From the NCBI GenBank assembly GCA_030142905.1, contig JASJOG010000080.1, positions 1,273,001 through 1,337,000 of the forward strand: a DNA stretch of 64,000 nt, read 5' to 3'. This DNA comes from Heliopora coerulea. Its lineage: Eukaryota; Cnidaria; Anthozoa; Scleralcyonacea; Helioporidae. Shown piece after piece: positions 38,092-51,268 of this stretch. The translations under genes and the position numbers were made by a program. The notes under the pieces are model-generated. The model was not told the DNA's origin and did no database searches. It saw only the letters and a list, made by a program, of their open reading frames with translations. Each line of letters begins with the position of its first letter. The stretch's first letter is position 1.

Positions 38092-41000
38092 AATAAGTTT
38101 CCTATTACGAACGTAGTGATTGGTCTGTTATCGTGTTTATATCCGGCTATGCAAACACAGTTATGACATTACAGGCGCCGCTTGACGCCAGAATTTGTTC
38201 TTGGAGTTTATGGAAAGCTCTGATTGGCTTACTGACGCTAGATTTCTTCTTGGTGCAAGTGGGAAGCTCTGACTGGTCAAGGAACTCAGAAGGAGAACTT
38301 ACCAATTGATAGTGAAAATGAAGAACGTTGTTCACAATTATTATTGCTTAGTTATTTGCTTATTTCTGAAAGAAACAGACACTGTTTTCTTGTGCATATA
38401 CAGCCTGATGCAAACATTCAGAGGGATTGGGAGAACTCTCAGGCAGCCGTTTAAACCCTCAATCTTCGGGTCTCGGGCGTACACAACAGCTTTCGATTTC
38501 TCCCAACCTTATTCTCGTGCTTGCATCAGGCTATATAAACATGGCAAACAGTTTCTTTTTCTATATTATTATGAAATACATTTTATAACAAATGTAAGCG
38601 ATAGAAGGATAAGGTTTATAAAACGTTTCGATGTCATCTTAACACCATTATCAAGTTCTAGTGACGGAAATTACAAGCGCGTTGATTTATATAGAGATGA
38701 TGACGTATAGATCAAACTGAATCGTCTTCAGACAAATACATGTACTGAAATCACTGAACTTAACGTTGCCAATAACCTTGAGCTAACCAGTTCGATTTTG
38801 ACGAAAGGAGTCTTTAGGCAAGTAGCATAGTTTAAGCAAATAACTGTAGTTCTCTCGTGGTTAAATCAAAATGAAAACAAAATTGCGCTATATCACTCGA
38901 AAAACTGATTACTGTATAATGCACACCTTTCTCAGTATTGTTTTCATATCATAAACCACGCAAAATATCTTGATGTAATATATCATACACGAGGAGTGTT
39001 TCATCAGATATACAACCACCGAGAAGTGACTTGAAAAACGAGGCGATAGCCGAGCTTTTTAACCAACTTCGAGGTGTTTGGATATCTGATAAAACACGAC
39101 TTTCGAGTGTATGATATTATATCTTAAACAAATCCGTATTGAAAGTGAAAATCGGATTCAAGTTTGTCGAAATTCTATGCTAATTAAGGTCAGATATCCA
39201 AACTAGGTCTCGGTACTGATTTTGTTTGTGTCTTGCTCATAAATTATTAATGAGTTTGAGATAAACTGTTCAAAAGTATTTGGTGGCACTAGACCAGTGA
39301 TTTTGACTTCATTATAATTATTATGATTTGTTTTATACTATAACCATGATCGACTATGACATGATTATGAGTACAGGGGTACGATTATGACTGGGTATTA
39401 TTACAAGTTTAGGTTACATGCGCTTTTAATAACATGAATGTGAACAACATCAAGTAAGGATTTTGATAATAATGATGATGACCTTAGCAATTATAATGAT
39501 AATGTAATGATGACAATGATTAAATGATAATGAAAAGAATGATAACTGATCTATGAATGCCAACAAATTCCACTAACTTCGTTTGACAACAAAAATTCTT
39601 TGAATTTCTTATAAAACAATGACAATGAGAATGACAATGGCAATGTCAATGATGATGATAGTCATGATAATAATATGATAATTATGATAATAGGGATAAT
39701 CATGATAGTAATTATGAAGATAATGCTTATTACAATAAAGCTTATAATGATGATAACTGTTGCATTGTCTATGATGGTAGTGATCATGACAACGGAAAGA
39801 TTGATGACAATGACAGATAACGATGATGAAGACGGTTTTGATGATTGTGATGGTGTTGACAATCATGGCAACAATGATGATCATAATTACATTGATAATG
39901 ATGATGATGTCATTGATACTGATAATTACAACAGTAACAGCAAAGATGGCTGTCATGATTTAAAGATGATCATTACAACAAAAATAATGCAATGAACACA
40001 CTGTACCATCAACTGTTTGCCATCAGCATTAATCAAGAGTGTTTCTAGTGTTTGCTGGATAAAAATACCTTCATCTAGTTCTTCCAAGAACCTGCAAGAA
40101 AAACATAAGTTAGTCCACCATTACCTGTATGGTGAAGACCTAACAGTTCTACAATATGCATGGTTAGCACTTCCAACGTCCCAAGACACTAGAAAAGTCA
40201 TACTCAGTTTAATGTTTGCAGTACTATCTGTGTTACTGTGTCTCTGGTGATGAATGACTTGTCTAGGTTTCCATGATGTCCACAGAAAACCAGCACTTCT
40301 CCAAAGATTTAAATAGGGCACCCCACATAAGGAAGACAAAAGGCCTTTTTGGTCAACTCAAGGGCTCCGTCTTCAAGTCAATGGCTCTTAATTGAGCAGA
40401 TACTTGCAAAAAGTACCGTTACAGATTGTTGAAAAGTTGTTGGCCAGGCACAGTGGTCTGCCAGAAGTTACTGTCATCAATTTGTGGCACAGTGGTACAT
40501 AAGCCTTCTTAAGGTCAGGTACAGCAGGCCACATCTCTGATCTTGTCAAGGGAAAACACTGCAATCTAAAACTTATCCTAACCAGAATCAAAACCCAAAT
40601 CCAGACACTTACCTTAGCTTAATCTTGACTGCAATCCCAACCCTAACCTTTGCCTTAACAATACAATAAATTTTACAGCTCTGGTCTGGAGTTTTTGACA
40701 CACTGGGAGTGAGGAGGCGTGCTGTAAATGATTGGTCTATCATGGCAAACATTTATTTCTGGGATCATAGCATTCAATAGTTGGCATAAATACTGTCAGT
40801 TGTTACGAGCCGGTCCCTATTAAATTATGTGGCTGCTTTTGGTTCAGTTTGCTCGCAACAAAGAATACAAAACCAGCTATATTTTCAACTATTTATTTTA
40901 CTATATTTGAATTGCTTAAAGATTAGCGTCTTTATATTTTCTAACCTTGAAGTATGTATTATACTGCTGTGAGACTGAGCACAACTCTGATCACTCCGTA

Positions 41001-42860
41001 CGCTCTTTGGATTTCGGTTCTGTTGATTTGTTTTACGACTTTAACTTTTTGGTTCGGTTTCTTCGGTTCTGTTGATTTGTTTGGTTCTTGACTTTGATAA
41101 TTTCTTTTAAGACTTCGGTTTGTAGTGATGTTATTCAGGCTAACGCCTTATGAATAATGCATGCAGTGCTGAGTTGTGCTCTGCCTTTTATACGTTTGGA
41201 TTATGACTATTTTCTTTACGTTAAATGGTGCATGAAAGCTTGTTCCAGCACAGGACGTCCGTTAAGTTATCTTGTGGGCTAAGGCGTTTTCCTGTTGCGT
41301 TTTGAGGTTTGACTATTTCCTCACTCATGCACGAAAGCAAATTACTCATGCACGAAAGCAATATATCCTAAATATAATATCCACTATATTGTCAAGTTCA
41401 CTCATACATGTAACACAGTGAAAGAAAGGAATTCCCTAAGACATAAAAACTTTTTATGATGTCCCTTAGGACCCCATGTTAAGCTTAAGAACAAGACTGC
41501 TATTCTGCTTTCAAGTCATTCTCTGATAAAGATTATGGTGAATAATCAAAAATATAGAACCATGTTTTACAATTTTTACATTTAAGTTGTTACAGAAACA
41601 TTTTTAACTTTTATTCAGATCAGAAACAACCTATCTGTTATTAAATCTGACTGATTGCAATTCAAGTAGTTGCTAAAAAAAACTCTGGTTCTGTTGCACC
41701 TAATGGCATCTAACACAGCACACAGCCAAATGCTACATCACAGGCTCAGTCTCCACAAAAGAACATTCTAACTTCAATACTGCCCTACCAGCCAGTAAAT
41801 TTCTGGTTCATCAGCTTTAGCATTTGTGAACCATCCTACAAGGCCTTTTGATTGCTATTAAAAGGTTGTCCATATATCGCTCATCCAATTATTTTTGTCT
41901 TTATTGACAGTGTCTGTGCCTCCGGGGACCCAAAACGTTTGGTTGCCACACTCAGAACTGTGGGAGTACTGGGGGACAAGAACTGAACCCACCAGGATAG
42001 TGAACTTTTAACAGTCTGGCTTATGGCAGATAATTCTATCAACTGGCCAGACAACCAGACTCTTAATTGTCAGCTCTGAATTGGTTTCTAACTATGAAAT
42101 GTGAGCAGAGACATAAAAATTCCTTTTTGGTTAAATTTCCAGAGATTAAAATAATTTCCAGGTATGTAACAAAATATACAGCATATACAGTACTATATAA
42201 TTTCATACAAACAGACCTGGAAAAAAAAAATTATTTCTGCCTGTCAAAATGAAAGGGATAAATAAGTTTATACTGGTCATATGAAAAAAAAAATTATCGG
42301 TCACTATGAGTTAGCAGCTTATAGAAGTTAGTGAATGTCTTAGTTTAGTATATCAACAAGACATCCCACAACCTAGGTATTACATGTTAACTTAAAGTAC
42401 CTCACAAGTAAAACTTAATTATTCTCACTTGTTCCATTCAAAGGTTAAGTAAGCATGGTTTATCTTGAAACTACACAATGAAAACTAACACTGAATGTCT
42501 GACAATCTGAATCACAACAACATCTCTGCATGTGTGTCTTAAATTCATTGGTAGCTTAAAATTTAACCCAATTAGTCAAATTACTTTGGCTTATATACTT
42601 GCCTATAGCTATAAAACTTATGAAATACAGGCTTTGTCATACAAGGCATGCCATCACATGCACATGCCCTGACACACACCTAAAATCAACAAGGTGTGTG
42701 ATCCATTGCATGCCCAAAACTTAAAAGTTGTTCTCGGAATTTAACACAATGCATTTCAGCTAAACACCTCTGAAGTGGAAGTCATTAAGTAACAAAATAT
42801 TTCAAATTTTGACCTTCACATGGATGTTGTTTCATCATCATCATTCATTCTCGTTTAACT
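38092..42860. other. Flanking DNA, no gene recognised
   Basis: Nearly 5 kb of AT-rich DNA. A GAT/ATGATAA-rich degenerate microsatellite lies at about 39460-39960, so the ORFs there are low-complexity artefacts. Elsewhere no domain, RNA gene or element with defined ends is visible. Confidence 0.5.
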
Positions 42861-42867
42861 TCCATCT

Positions 42868-44290
42868 TGTCCCACTGCTGGGGTCAGACGTGTTATGAGT
42901 CGTCTCCAGGATTACCTATTATCTACCATATCTTCCCTGATATTCAAATGTTTCAGGTCCTCCTTCACTTCCTGCCTCCAGGTCTTCCTAGGCCTTCTCA
43001 CCATTCTCTTTCCTACCACCTCTAACTCTACAGCTCTTCTCCATACATGTATACGACCTTCCTCTCTTCTTCTAACATGCACAAACCACCTCAGCCTTGC
43101 TTTCCTCAGTCTATCTTCCAAATCCTCCACACCACATCTCCTCTGCACCTCCTCATTTGACACCCTATCTTGCCATCTTACCTTAGCCATGTATCTCAAC
43201 ATTCTATAATCACACCTGACTAAAATTCCTTCCAGCTTTCCTGTCAGTACCCAAGTCTCAACAGCATATAACTCCACTGGCCTCACACAGGCACAGTAAA
43301 CCCTAGCCCAGTTGACCAAGAGTATGTTCTGATCTACCAACAAGCCTGCCTACTCCCTCCACTTCCTCCATGCCCTGGCTATAAATGCCCTGACAGCCAC
43401 CTCTGCTCCACCCACACAGGTCATGGTGTCACCCAGATAACAAAAGCTGTCCACCACATCCAACATATCACTCTCAACCACCCCCTCCTGAGGCATTGCC
43501 ACGGGATCTCTGACACAAGCCCCACACCTATACTTATTTCCTGCTCTTTTGATGTTTCTGAGTCCGGACCATTTCCCATAGCACCACCTTGAACATCCCT
43601 GACACCAGACTGAGTTCTCTCAAACCCCTTCTCCACAAACTCCACAAGAGTATCTGCCTCTTTATGGTCTCACTGCTGGCTCCCTTCCCACTATGATAAT
43701 TTTTGTCTTGTCCATATTCACTTTCACACCTCTTGTTTCCAATTCTCTTTTCCACTCATTAAACCTCCTGACAACCTGCTCTTCTAACTCTGCTATGATT
43801 ACTAGGTCGTCTGCATATAACAATTGCCACAAACTTTTGCCTCTCACATCCTTTGTAACCTCCTGCATGACCACCACAAACGACAGAGGACTCAGTGCAG
43901 AACCTTGATATTCCTGCCAGTGCCTTCACCTTTGATCTTGAGTTTACATACAGTGCCATCACCAGTGTTATAAATCGTTCTGATACTGTACATTTTGCTT
44001 CCTCCGTGCCCATACAATTGCTTCCCTTGGCACTCTGTTGAAGGCTTTTTCCAAGTCCACAAAAATATGGAATAGCTCCTTTTTCCCCCATCCATACCTC
44101 TCTTGTAGTTGTCTCATAACAAAGATGGCATCTACTGTTGATTTCCCCAGCTGAAAGCCAAACTGATTTTCATCAATCTCCACAACGTCTCTTAATTTTC
44201 CTTCCAGGATCTTCTCCCACACCTTCATGCTATGCTCTATAAGTCTCACTCCCCTATATTTTTCACACATCAAGGCATCCCTTTTCCTTT
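42868..44290 (-). pseudogene. Fragment of APE-type non-LTR retrotransposon (reverse transcriptase)
   Basis: Minus-strand reverse-transcriptase pieces in several frames. At 43968-44273 there is YRGVRLIEHSMKVWEKILEG and NQFGFQLGKSTVDAIFVMRQ with FVDLEKAFNRVPRE. At about 43805-43820 comes the catalytic LLYADDLVII, followed by GVKVNMDKTKIIIVG. At 42912-43343 lies the C-terminal YAVETWVLTGKLEGILVRCD and VRRPRKTWRQEVKEDLKHL. Multiple frameshifts show a dead, 5'-truncated copy. The motifs are of invertebrate LINEs of the RTE/CR1/jockey grade; I cannot assign the clade. Confidence 0.85.
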
Positions 44291-45149
44291 ATATATTGTA
44301 ATGGTACAACTCTTCCCACTGTTGTAGCATCCTCTTCTTCCTTGAATGATTGTAAAATTTGTTGGATGTTGATGACTTGATGTAAACAAAGACATGCATC
44401 TTTTGCTAATCCAATAGCTGACAAAAAGGTTTACAAGTTTAATTGGAGTTTCTTGCCCTAATTTAATGATGTGTAAACAGGACTGTGAAATGTTTTGTTA
44501 AAATAATGTGATATTCATGTTGTGAAATTTGACCTGACATGAGTGGATAATAAAGTGTCAGTACGTTTGCAGACTGCTTCAAATGGAATTGATTCTATTT
44601 CAAACATTATGTGCAGCACAATTTTCTTGGAATCAAAGCAACAAAGCTTTGGGAGAATACTTTTAACTAAAAGGGTGAAGAATTCGCAAATTTATGTTTA
44701 TGAACAGGGTTTGTGTTCACATTATCTTGGTCAAATTCTTTTGTCAAAAGGGCTATTAGTTTTTTGATGACAACTTTTTTGAAAAGTACTTCAAATGTTG
44801 CACACCATACTTGATGTGCTATTAATAATAAAATTAATTGATTCAATCTTTAAGGGAACTGAATGCAAAGAGATTTGACAATGCACATTAAAAATTTATT
44901 TAAAAAGAAAGACACGAAAGCATAAACCAAGTTCACTGTCAAATGAAGTTCAATGTAACTGCAGTTTGTCACAGGAAATTTAACCGACAGCTGAAGATCC
45001 CTTTTCTAACAATAAATCTGATGTGTACTGTCCACTTGATGGGAAAACAGAAATGAAACTGTTGAGTGTGGTAAGCAATTAAGTCATTGTCAAACTGTCT
45101 TAAACTAAGACTGCAATGCACCTGTCATATATGATGTCTTTATTTTGAC
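44291..45149. other. Flanking DNA, no gene recognised
   Basis: No supported feature. One 74-codon ORF (44543-44767) shows no domain. Confidence 0.5.
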
Positions 45150-45493
45150 TGAAAGCCACAACCAGCCAACAACTTCAAAAAGTATAAAAAAAAAAACAAA
45201 ACAAATAAATAGAGACATCTTGGAAAACTCAAGATATGAGTCGAAACAAGAGCTCCCTGTTGAGATAATTAATTAGCAATGAGTTCTGTCATGTTAATAT
45301 CTCAGTTGTAGGATTCCTAACTTCTGTTGTCTACATCACACTGTATATATAGACCTTGGCTTGTTTTGTAAGTCATTCGGTGTGATGATGACTTAGTAAT
45401 AAAGTCAAAATACTACAGTCTCACATAGTTGTCTTGTTTTGACTCATATCCTGAGTTTTCCAAGATGTCTCTATTTTTCAGAATGAGTTATAC
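45150..45493. mobile_element. Non-autonomous TIR element, short copy (MITE)
   Basis: TIRs AATAGAGACATCTTGGAAAA (left ~45209) and its complement ending near 45478 bracket ~200 bp. The sequence is a deleted relative of the 34824-36108 element; shared blocks include GATAATTAATTAGCAATG and GATGATGACTTAGTAATAAA. No ORF. Confidence 0.7.
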
Positions 45494-47378
45494 TTTATTT
45501 TGCCCAACTTTGCTATAAGCATTAAATTTTGTACTTTGTATAGCCAGTCCCTGATAGAAATTAGAGTACTGTTGAAGGCTTAAATTGTGAACAAGTACCA
45601 CATGTTTCATGAAGTCTTTTTGCAGTAATTACCTTTGTGCTGTCACTACTTATTAAGGCATTATTATGTTATCACTTGTCATCACACACCTCAAATAGAC
45701 AAGGCATGTGAATGACCACATCCCTTCAAATTTCACATGACAAAGCCTGGAAATATGAACTTATATTTTTGGACATGGCTAATTAGCAGCTATGTGCTGT
45801 ATAAAAGCAATCTCTTTTTAAAACAACCAATGATATAATAACAGAATACTGTGTAGGTAGGAATAAGTAAGGTTAAAAGTTAAGAGGTTGATAACTGCCA
45901 TAACTGATTTCAAAGAATATCAAACAATATCAGTATCAGTTATGGTAGTTATTAACTTTTTAACTGATTACAACAAATGGCTGTTTACAGACCAGGTGGT
46001 AACTGAGAGGACCAGGGATTATCTAGTGGATAACACTAATACATAAGTATTTATGATAACTTGCAAGTTTCATGAAATTGAGGTGACTGATGATTGATCT
46101 TGTAACATGGATATAAAATGCAATTTTAAAGAAAAATTGATTGGAAACAAATAACAGTTTATTCTTGGTAAAATCTGAAGTCTATTTTCACAAGAACTGG
46201 CACTGAACAAATGGTAGTGACGTGCACAATGAACTTTGTGCTGGTCACACCTTCATAATAACAAATTTGTGCCAGACAATGTCCATGACTGGCTACTAAT
46301 TTCAAGGCTTGCAATACTTTTACGGCAGCTGGTAGGAAGACAAACATACGTTAACCCAACCCCTCCGCTTACATATAATGAAAATTCTTCAAGGAGAGGA
46401 AACAGGGGGAGATGTATTTTCCTACGAAGAAACTGCACATTATTACAGAGAAGGCGTCTATTTCTTATAGCAGGACGCTTATTTCTTCGACGGAGATGCA
46501 CGTTTTTCCGGTGAAGATATGTCACTTCATGGAGAAAAGCTGCGGTTACAAATAGGAGATGCACATTTTAATTTCACAGTGACAGTGTCATATTTCCAAG
46601 GACAAGATCCATTTCCTCACAAAATTTACTTTGTTATACGGAGAAACTACTTAACTATATGTTTGCACGGGGAAAGGGTGGATCTTAAGGCTGGTTCACC
46701 AGCCACCATACCAATGAGTTAATCGGATACATCAAACAATCATACACAACAATCGTATCGGGTAAATAGGCCCTAAGTCAACATCCACAGTTCTTTGAAG
46801 TAAGGAGGAAAAAATTGAGCCTAAATGATTTAGTGGATAGGGTATGTCCTGGTACCAATAGTTTTTATTGGTGCCTGCACAAGAACAACACTATTTCCAA
46901 ATCTGTGGTCGGGTGCAAGCCTCCTTTACCAACAGCCGCATCTACATAGGACGCTAGCAACGCGAAATTGATTCGAATGAAAACGAAAATTTTTCTCTAT
47001 GTTTTGGCCTCTCGTACACATGTAAATGGTGTTTTCGTTCGAAAAAACGAAGTCTCTCGAAAACTCTCTCCAAAGTGTTGCGATTTGAAAATGGCGGTTT
47101 ATCGTTTATGTGCAGACTACGAAAACGGAGACTTTCGAAAACAATGACATCACAGCGTACGTGGCGCTACCATCCTACGCATTACGTATGCTCAATGGAC
47201 AGGTAGTAGCGTTTTCGAATCGTTGCTTCATTTACGTGTGGAAGGGATGACAAATGAAAACAGTTTAAAAACGGCCATGCGAACGGAAAACTTTGTAAGC
47301 GTTTTCAAGTGTAAACGGATACGTGTGGACGGGTACTTATTGTGATTAATTAATTTGTCCTGACAACTCGTGGGATTG
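45494..47378. other. Flanking DNA with a possible MITE at about 46880-47340
   Basis: The stretch 46880-47340 is rich in GTTTTCG/CGAAAAC blocks in both orientations (GTGTTTTCGTTCGAAAAAAC, then GTTTTCAAGTGTAAACGGAT), which suggests a MITE, but I cannot fix its ends. The remaining sequence shows no supported gene. Confidence 0.4.
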
Positions 47379-47386
47379 CCTTAATC

Positions 47387-49389
47387 ACAGAATAAAGATT
47401 TAACCAGAAGTCTCACTCGCGAGGAAACTTGTCACACTTTTTTAACTGCGCATGTCCGCATCTGCCATGTTCTTGGAGGGTATACTCAGCGCATTTCAAC
47501 TACCAACAATATGGCGAAAACCAAAGTTGGCTCACTAAAACTGCTGTATTTGGAAAAGTAGGAGGACGATTTTCATTACATTTCTGAATCTATTGAAGAG
47601 GAGGTAAGCGATTACTTTTTCATTAGTTTGGTAATGTATAAACGATTTTTTGGAGTAAAATTTGGCTTGTGTTCACAGCCATCTCAGTCGCTCTCAGCCC
47701 TTAATACGGTTCTTTCCAGGTTCTTTCTGTCGAATCCAAATTGAATCGAGTCGCAAGTTCATTATTGCTTAATTCTTATATTGAAACCAACAAAATGATG
47801 TTGTACTGTTGTCATAAGGAAGATTACATTCTTGCTCTTTTTGCCAAAGAAGAAAACTAGGGGTTGGATCCTGGAAAAGTAGCGTTGCTACCCTGGAAAA
47901 CTCCTGGAATTTTGTGATCTTTCATCCGTACGAACCCTGTTTAATATTGATACAAGGAAAATTCAGAATATGAAGTTTTTTATGGGCTATTTTTTTTAAA
48001 ATTTTCCTTTATATAGTGACACGGTCTCAGATGGTGAAGGTCCTGTTTCAGTGTGTCTGTTTCAAACTTACAGTGTACCAGTCAATATGGAGGCCAAGGC
48101 TGGATTTCATATGGAGAATTGTAGTGTTGGCCAGATTATTCTTTGATGGCTTATAGTTTATTTACATTCCTATTTCAACTTCAAGGTCATTCAGATTAAC
48201 CCAGTCTGATACAAACATACAGAGGAGTACTTTCTGATGAGAATTCAAACTGTAGAAGGAAACATTTAGAACATGAAAGTGCCTTTTAGGGACACTTCAT
48301 AAAGGCAAAAATGATTTATACGAGGAATATGGTTGTTAGATTTATAATATAAATTATTTCTAAAATTTAAATTGTATTATAATACAATGGCAAAGACTAG
48401 GAAACGTGAATAAGTAGTTTTGCTGAATTTCAATAATGGACAGCATTGTTAAGGGATCATTGCCACCCACTGTTAAATAAACATACATTGAAATTACTGG
48501 TAGGGATTGTAAATTTTAATAAAACATTGTAGGCTTCTCAAAAACCAAATCCTGTTATTATTTTTGTTCTTTTTAATTTCTTACTTTTTTACTGTAGTTA
48601 TTATATGACAGAAAGCTACCATTCTTAAAATCAATTTTATTTTTATAGAGTAGAATTTCAAAGGTAGTTGCCAGCAATACTTGCATGGTCTTAACCACAC
48701 ATGGAAATCAACCATAGCATGTTTAACCCACTGAGGGGCTAGGGCACTTTACTGTTTTATTCTGGCTAATGGCAGACAATTTTATTTGCCTAAGTGATGA
48801 GCCTTGACGCACCCTTGCACCTGAATGGGTTAATAAACAATCTTAGGCAATTTGAATGGGTACTTTAATGAAGACACCTATTAGGCTAGAATTTGAACAT
48901 GTTGGTTCTCAATTGCCAGACAAAGACCTTATGCTCTTTCAATAAAATGGGCAATGTTTTGTTTTGGGGGATTTTTTGCACACAGTAATCAGTTCTGAGG
49001 CACTTTCAGCAAGCTCCTGCTTGATCCATTCAAAGTGAACATGAAGTATATCATAGGCAATTGGGTTAGGTTTGTGTGTAGACAAGCAATTTCGTTCTGT
49101 TGTTCATGAAGTTGGAGTTGGTAGATTTTTACTCTCACAGCTCCCAAGGTTCACTCTTCCACAATGCTCTGCATTTCCTGATGAATTTCTGTTGAAGCTT
49201 TTCATTAGAATGAGGCTATACTATGCCTTAAAGTTTGGAAATTGAGAGCTAGTATCTGCAAATAAAAAAAAGTAAGAAATACTTTGTAATTCTATAATTG
49301 TAATAAATAATTGTAATTCTATAACTAAAAAAGAAACATATAATTTGATAATTAAAAAGTAATGCTGTACATAATTTGATATCTGGGAA

Positions 49390-49435
<46 letters not shown>

Positions 49436-50706
49436 AGCAGTAGCCTAGTATGGTGGCAGGTGGCCCACAGCTTGCATAGGTTGAAGTAAAAACACATGTG
49501 GCTTGCATAGGCTACAGTACAGAAGGCTGCATAAGATACCAAACTAGACCAAGAAGCCTGAGGTAAGCTAAAGATTTATAACTATGATTTATAGTATTGT
49601 ACATAATAACATGTAAAACATGTCACATATGGGTAATTTTATGGCTGATGTTACATTGGAGGGGACAGAAACAAATCTGGTGACATTATTGCTTTTCAGT
49701 TGCTAAAAGGTTACTCAAATTTTCTTAAAAATAACAAAGGATTGTAAGATCTCCATTGCAATTTAAATGTAAGTTACATGGAATTATCCATACATAAATT
49801 GCAACTGCCATTATAGCTTGTTATTTACATACCATACATGTAGACTTTCACCTCATTTGACCAAATTATTTGACTTAAATTATGCACTGTATGCTGTTGA
49901 CGATTAAAGTTTAGGCCTTTCCAAGCATTACAAACAAATACATATGCATAAATTCTGCGTTGAAACTGCGTAAGCCAAAGTCTACGTACCGTATGCACAT
50001 TATCAAACTTCACTGGCATAAATACACGGTAACTATTAATTGTGAGGTTGACTACTTCTCCCAAAACTCTTTTAAGATATTAAAAGATGATTAAATCCTT
50101 ACTGAAAGGAATACATAGTTTTATAGATAGACGTTCTTTAATTGATTTACTGTAGCTTCAAATATTTCCTAGTTCCTAATAATATAATGCAGTGTATGCA
50201 CATATCCAGCGAGTTTTGATCGTTTCAAGTCAAACGTTTAACACATATAACAACGGCTGTTTGGTAACTTTTAAAAACTGTACTGGTCAATAGAAATTTT
50301 AGTGTGACTGTAAAAATGTAGAGTAAATGCAGTTCAAGTTATTTCAATAAATGTCAGATTACTGGACGGACTATTAATGTGGTGAATCACGGAGAGACAA
50401 GGATTGTTAAACTGCCTAATTGTGATCAGTTTTAGCGTAGTATTCGGAATTTTTAACAAAAACAGTCAGTTTACCTTCGCTTTAACCAGCCTCGGTCGTA
50501 GAATCGCCATCCGACGTCCAAAAGTTAGCCAGATCCCTTCAAACTTAACTACTCCATATTGTTTCCTTCTGAAAATGACTCAGTTATACTATCCAAGAAC
50601 ATGGCGGCCGTTCAACTTCCTGTGTGCGCGAGGCAACATGCGCGAAGACATGTACATCAGAGGTGCCGACACTGAGTGAGACTTCTGGTTAATTCTTTAT
50701 TCTGTA
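47387..50706. mobile_element. 3.3 kb DNA transposon with 8-bp target duplication, no transposase found
   Basis: Terminal inverted repeats ACAGAATAAAGATTTAACCA (left, 47387) and its near-complement at 50687-50706 continue through GAAGTCTCACTC and, after a diverged gap, GCCATGTTCTTGGA (47468, 50598). The element is flanked by a perfect 8-bp duplication CCTTAATC (47379-47386 and 50707-50714). TIRs starting CAG and an 8-bp duplication point to the hAT superfamily, though P-like and other 8-bp families cannot be excluded. The interior has a (TA)n tract at about 49398-49432 and no ORF with a transposase motif. Confidence 0.8.
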
Positions 50707-51047
50707 CCTTAATCCTTTTACTCTTTTCTGACTGGTCTCTCTTCAGTTCGTTGCGTGGGTAGGGGTCTGAAAAACGGATAATGTTTCAATATGATTTGCG
50801 TCATTTGTTCAATTAAGTTTTAACACTCTCTGCGTTCGCGTACGGTGTAGAAGCACCATAACCCTGGTCCTAACGCTAATCCTAATCCATAAATAGTAAA
50901 AATATGTTGAAGTAAAGAGCAACTATGAAAAAGACAGAAAAAGAACAACTGACGGAGAAACTTCAAAAATTGTTGCTTGCTGTATTTGATCCCAATACAT
51001 TCCCATCGACTCCATGATATGAGAATGAGCCAACCACTGGACTGTTT

Positions 51048-51190
51048 TGATCTGTGTTATTTTATTCTCCTAGCTCTGATGGACTCAAGTGACAACTGAC
51101 CTTTGTGGTCTCATGTTACAGTTCTATTATATCATTAAATAATAATTAGTCTTATTAAAAATACGAAATACTAAGTGTCGTATCATTACA
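51048..51190 (-). repeat. Gypsy LTR, 3' copy
   Basis: Runs TGATCTGTGTTATTTTATTC to GTATCATTACA in plus orientation. Compared with the copy at 55418 it has a few substitutions and small indels (for example an extra CTCATGTTA stretch). Confidence 0.85.
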
Positions 51191-51268
51191 TCTTTCATTT
51201 CTTAAAATTTAACAAAATTTGAATTAGAGAGTCAATCAACTGTTTAATCGTGTATAAACGTCTTCGAA

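Noticed and set aside
39609..39995. ORFs in the GAT-rich stretch
   Set aside because: Low-complexity ATGATAA repeats on both strands.
47500..47610. Possible first coding exon starting ATGGCGAAAACC
   Set aside because: The frame stops after about 16 codons and no supported downstream exon was found; it lies inside the 8-bp-duplication element.
49221..49542. ORFs crossing the (TA)n tract
   Set aside because: They translate a TA microsatellite (repeated Ile-Tyr) and have no domain.
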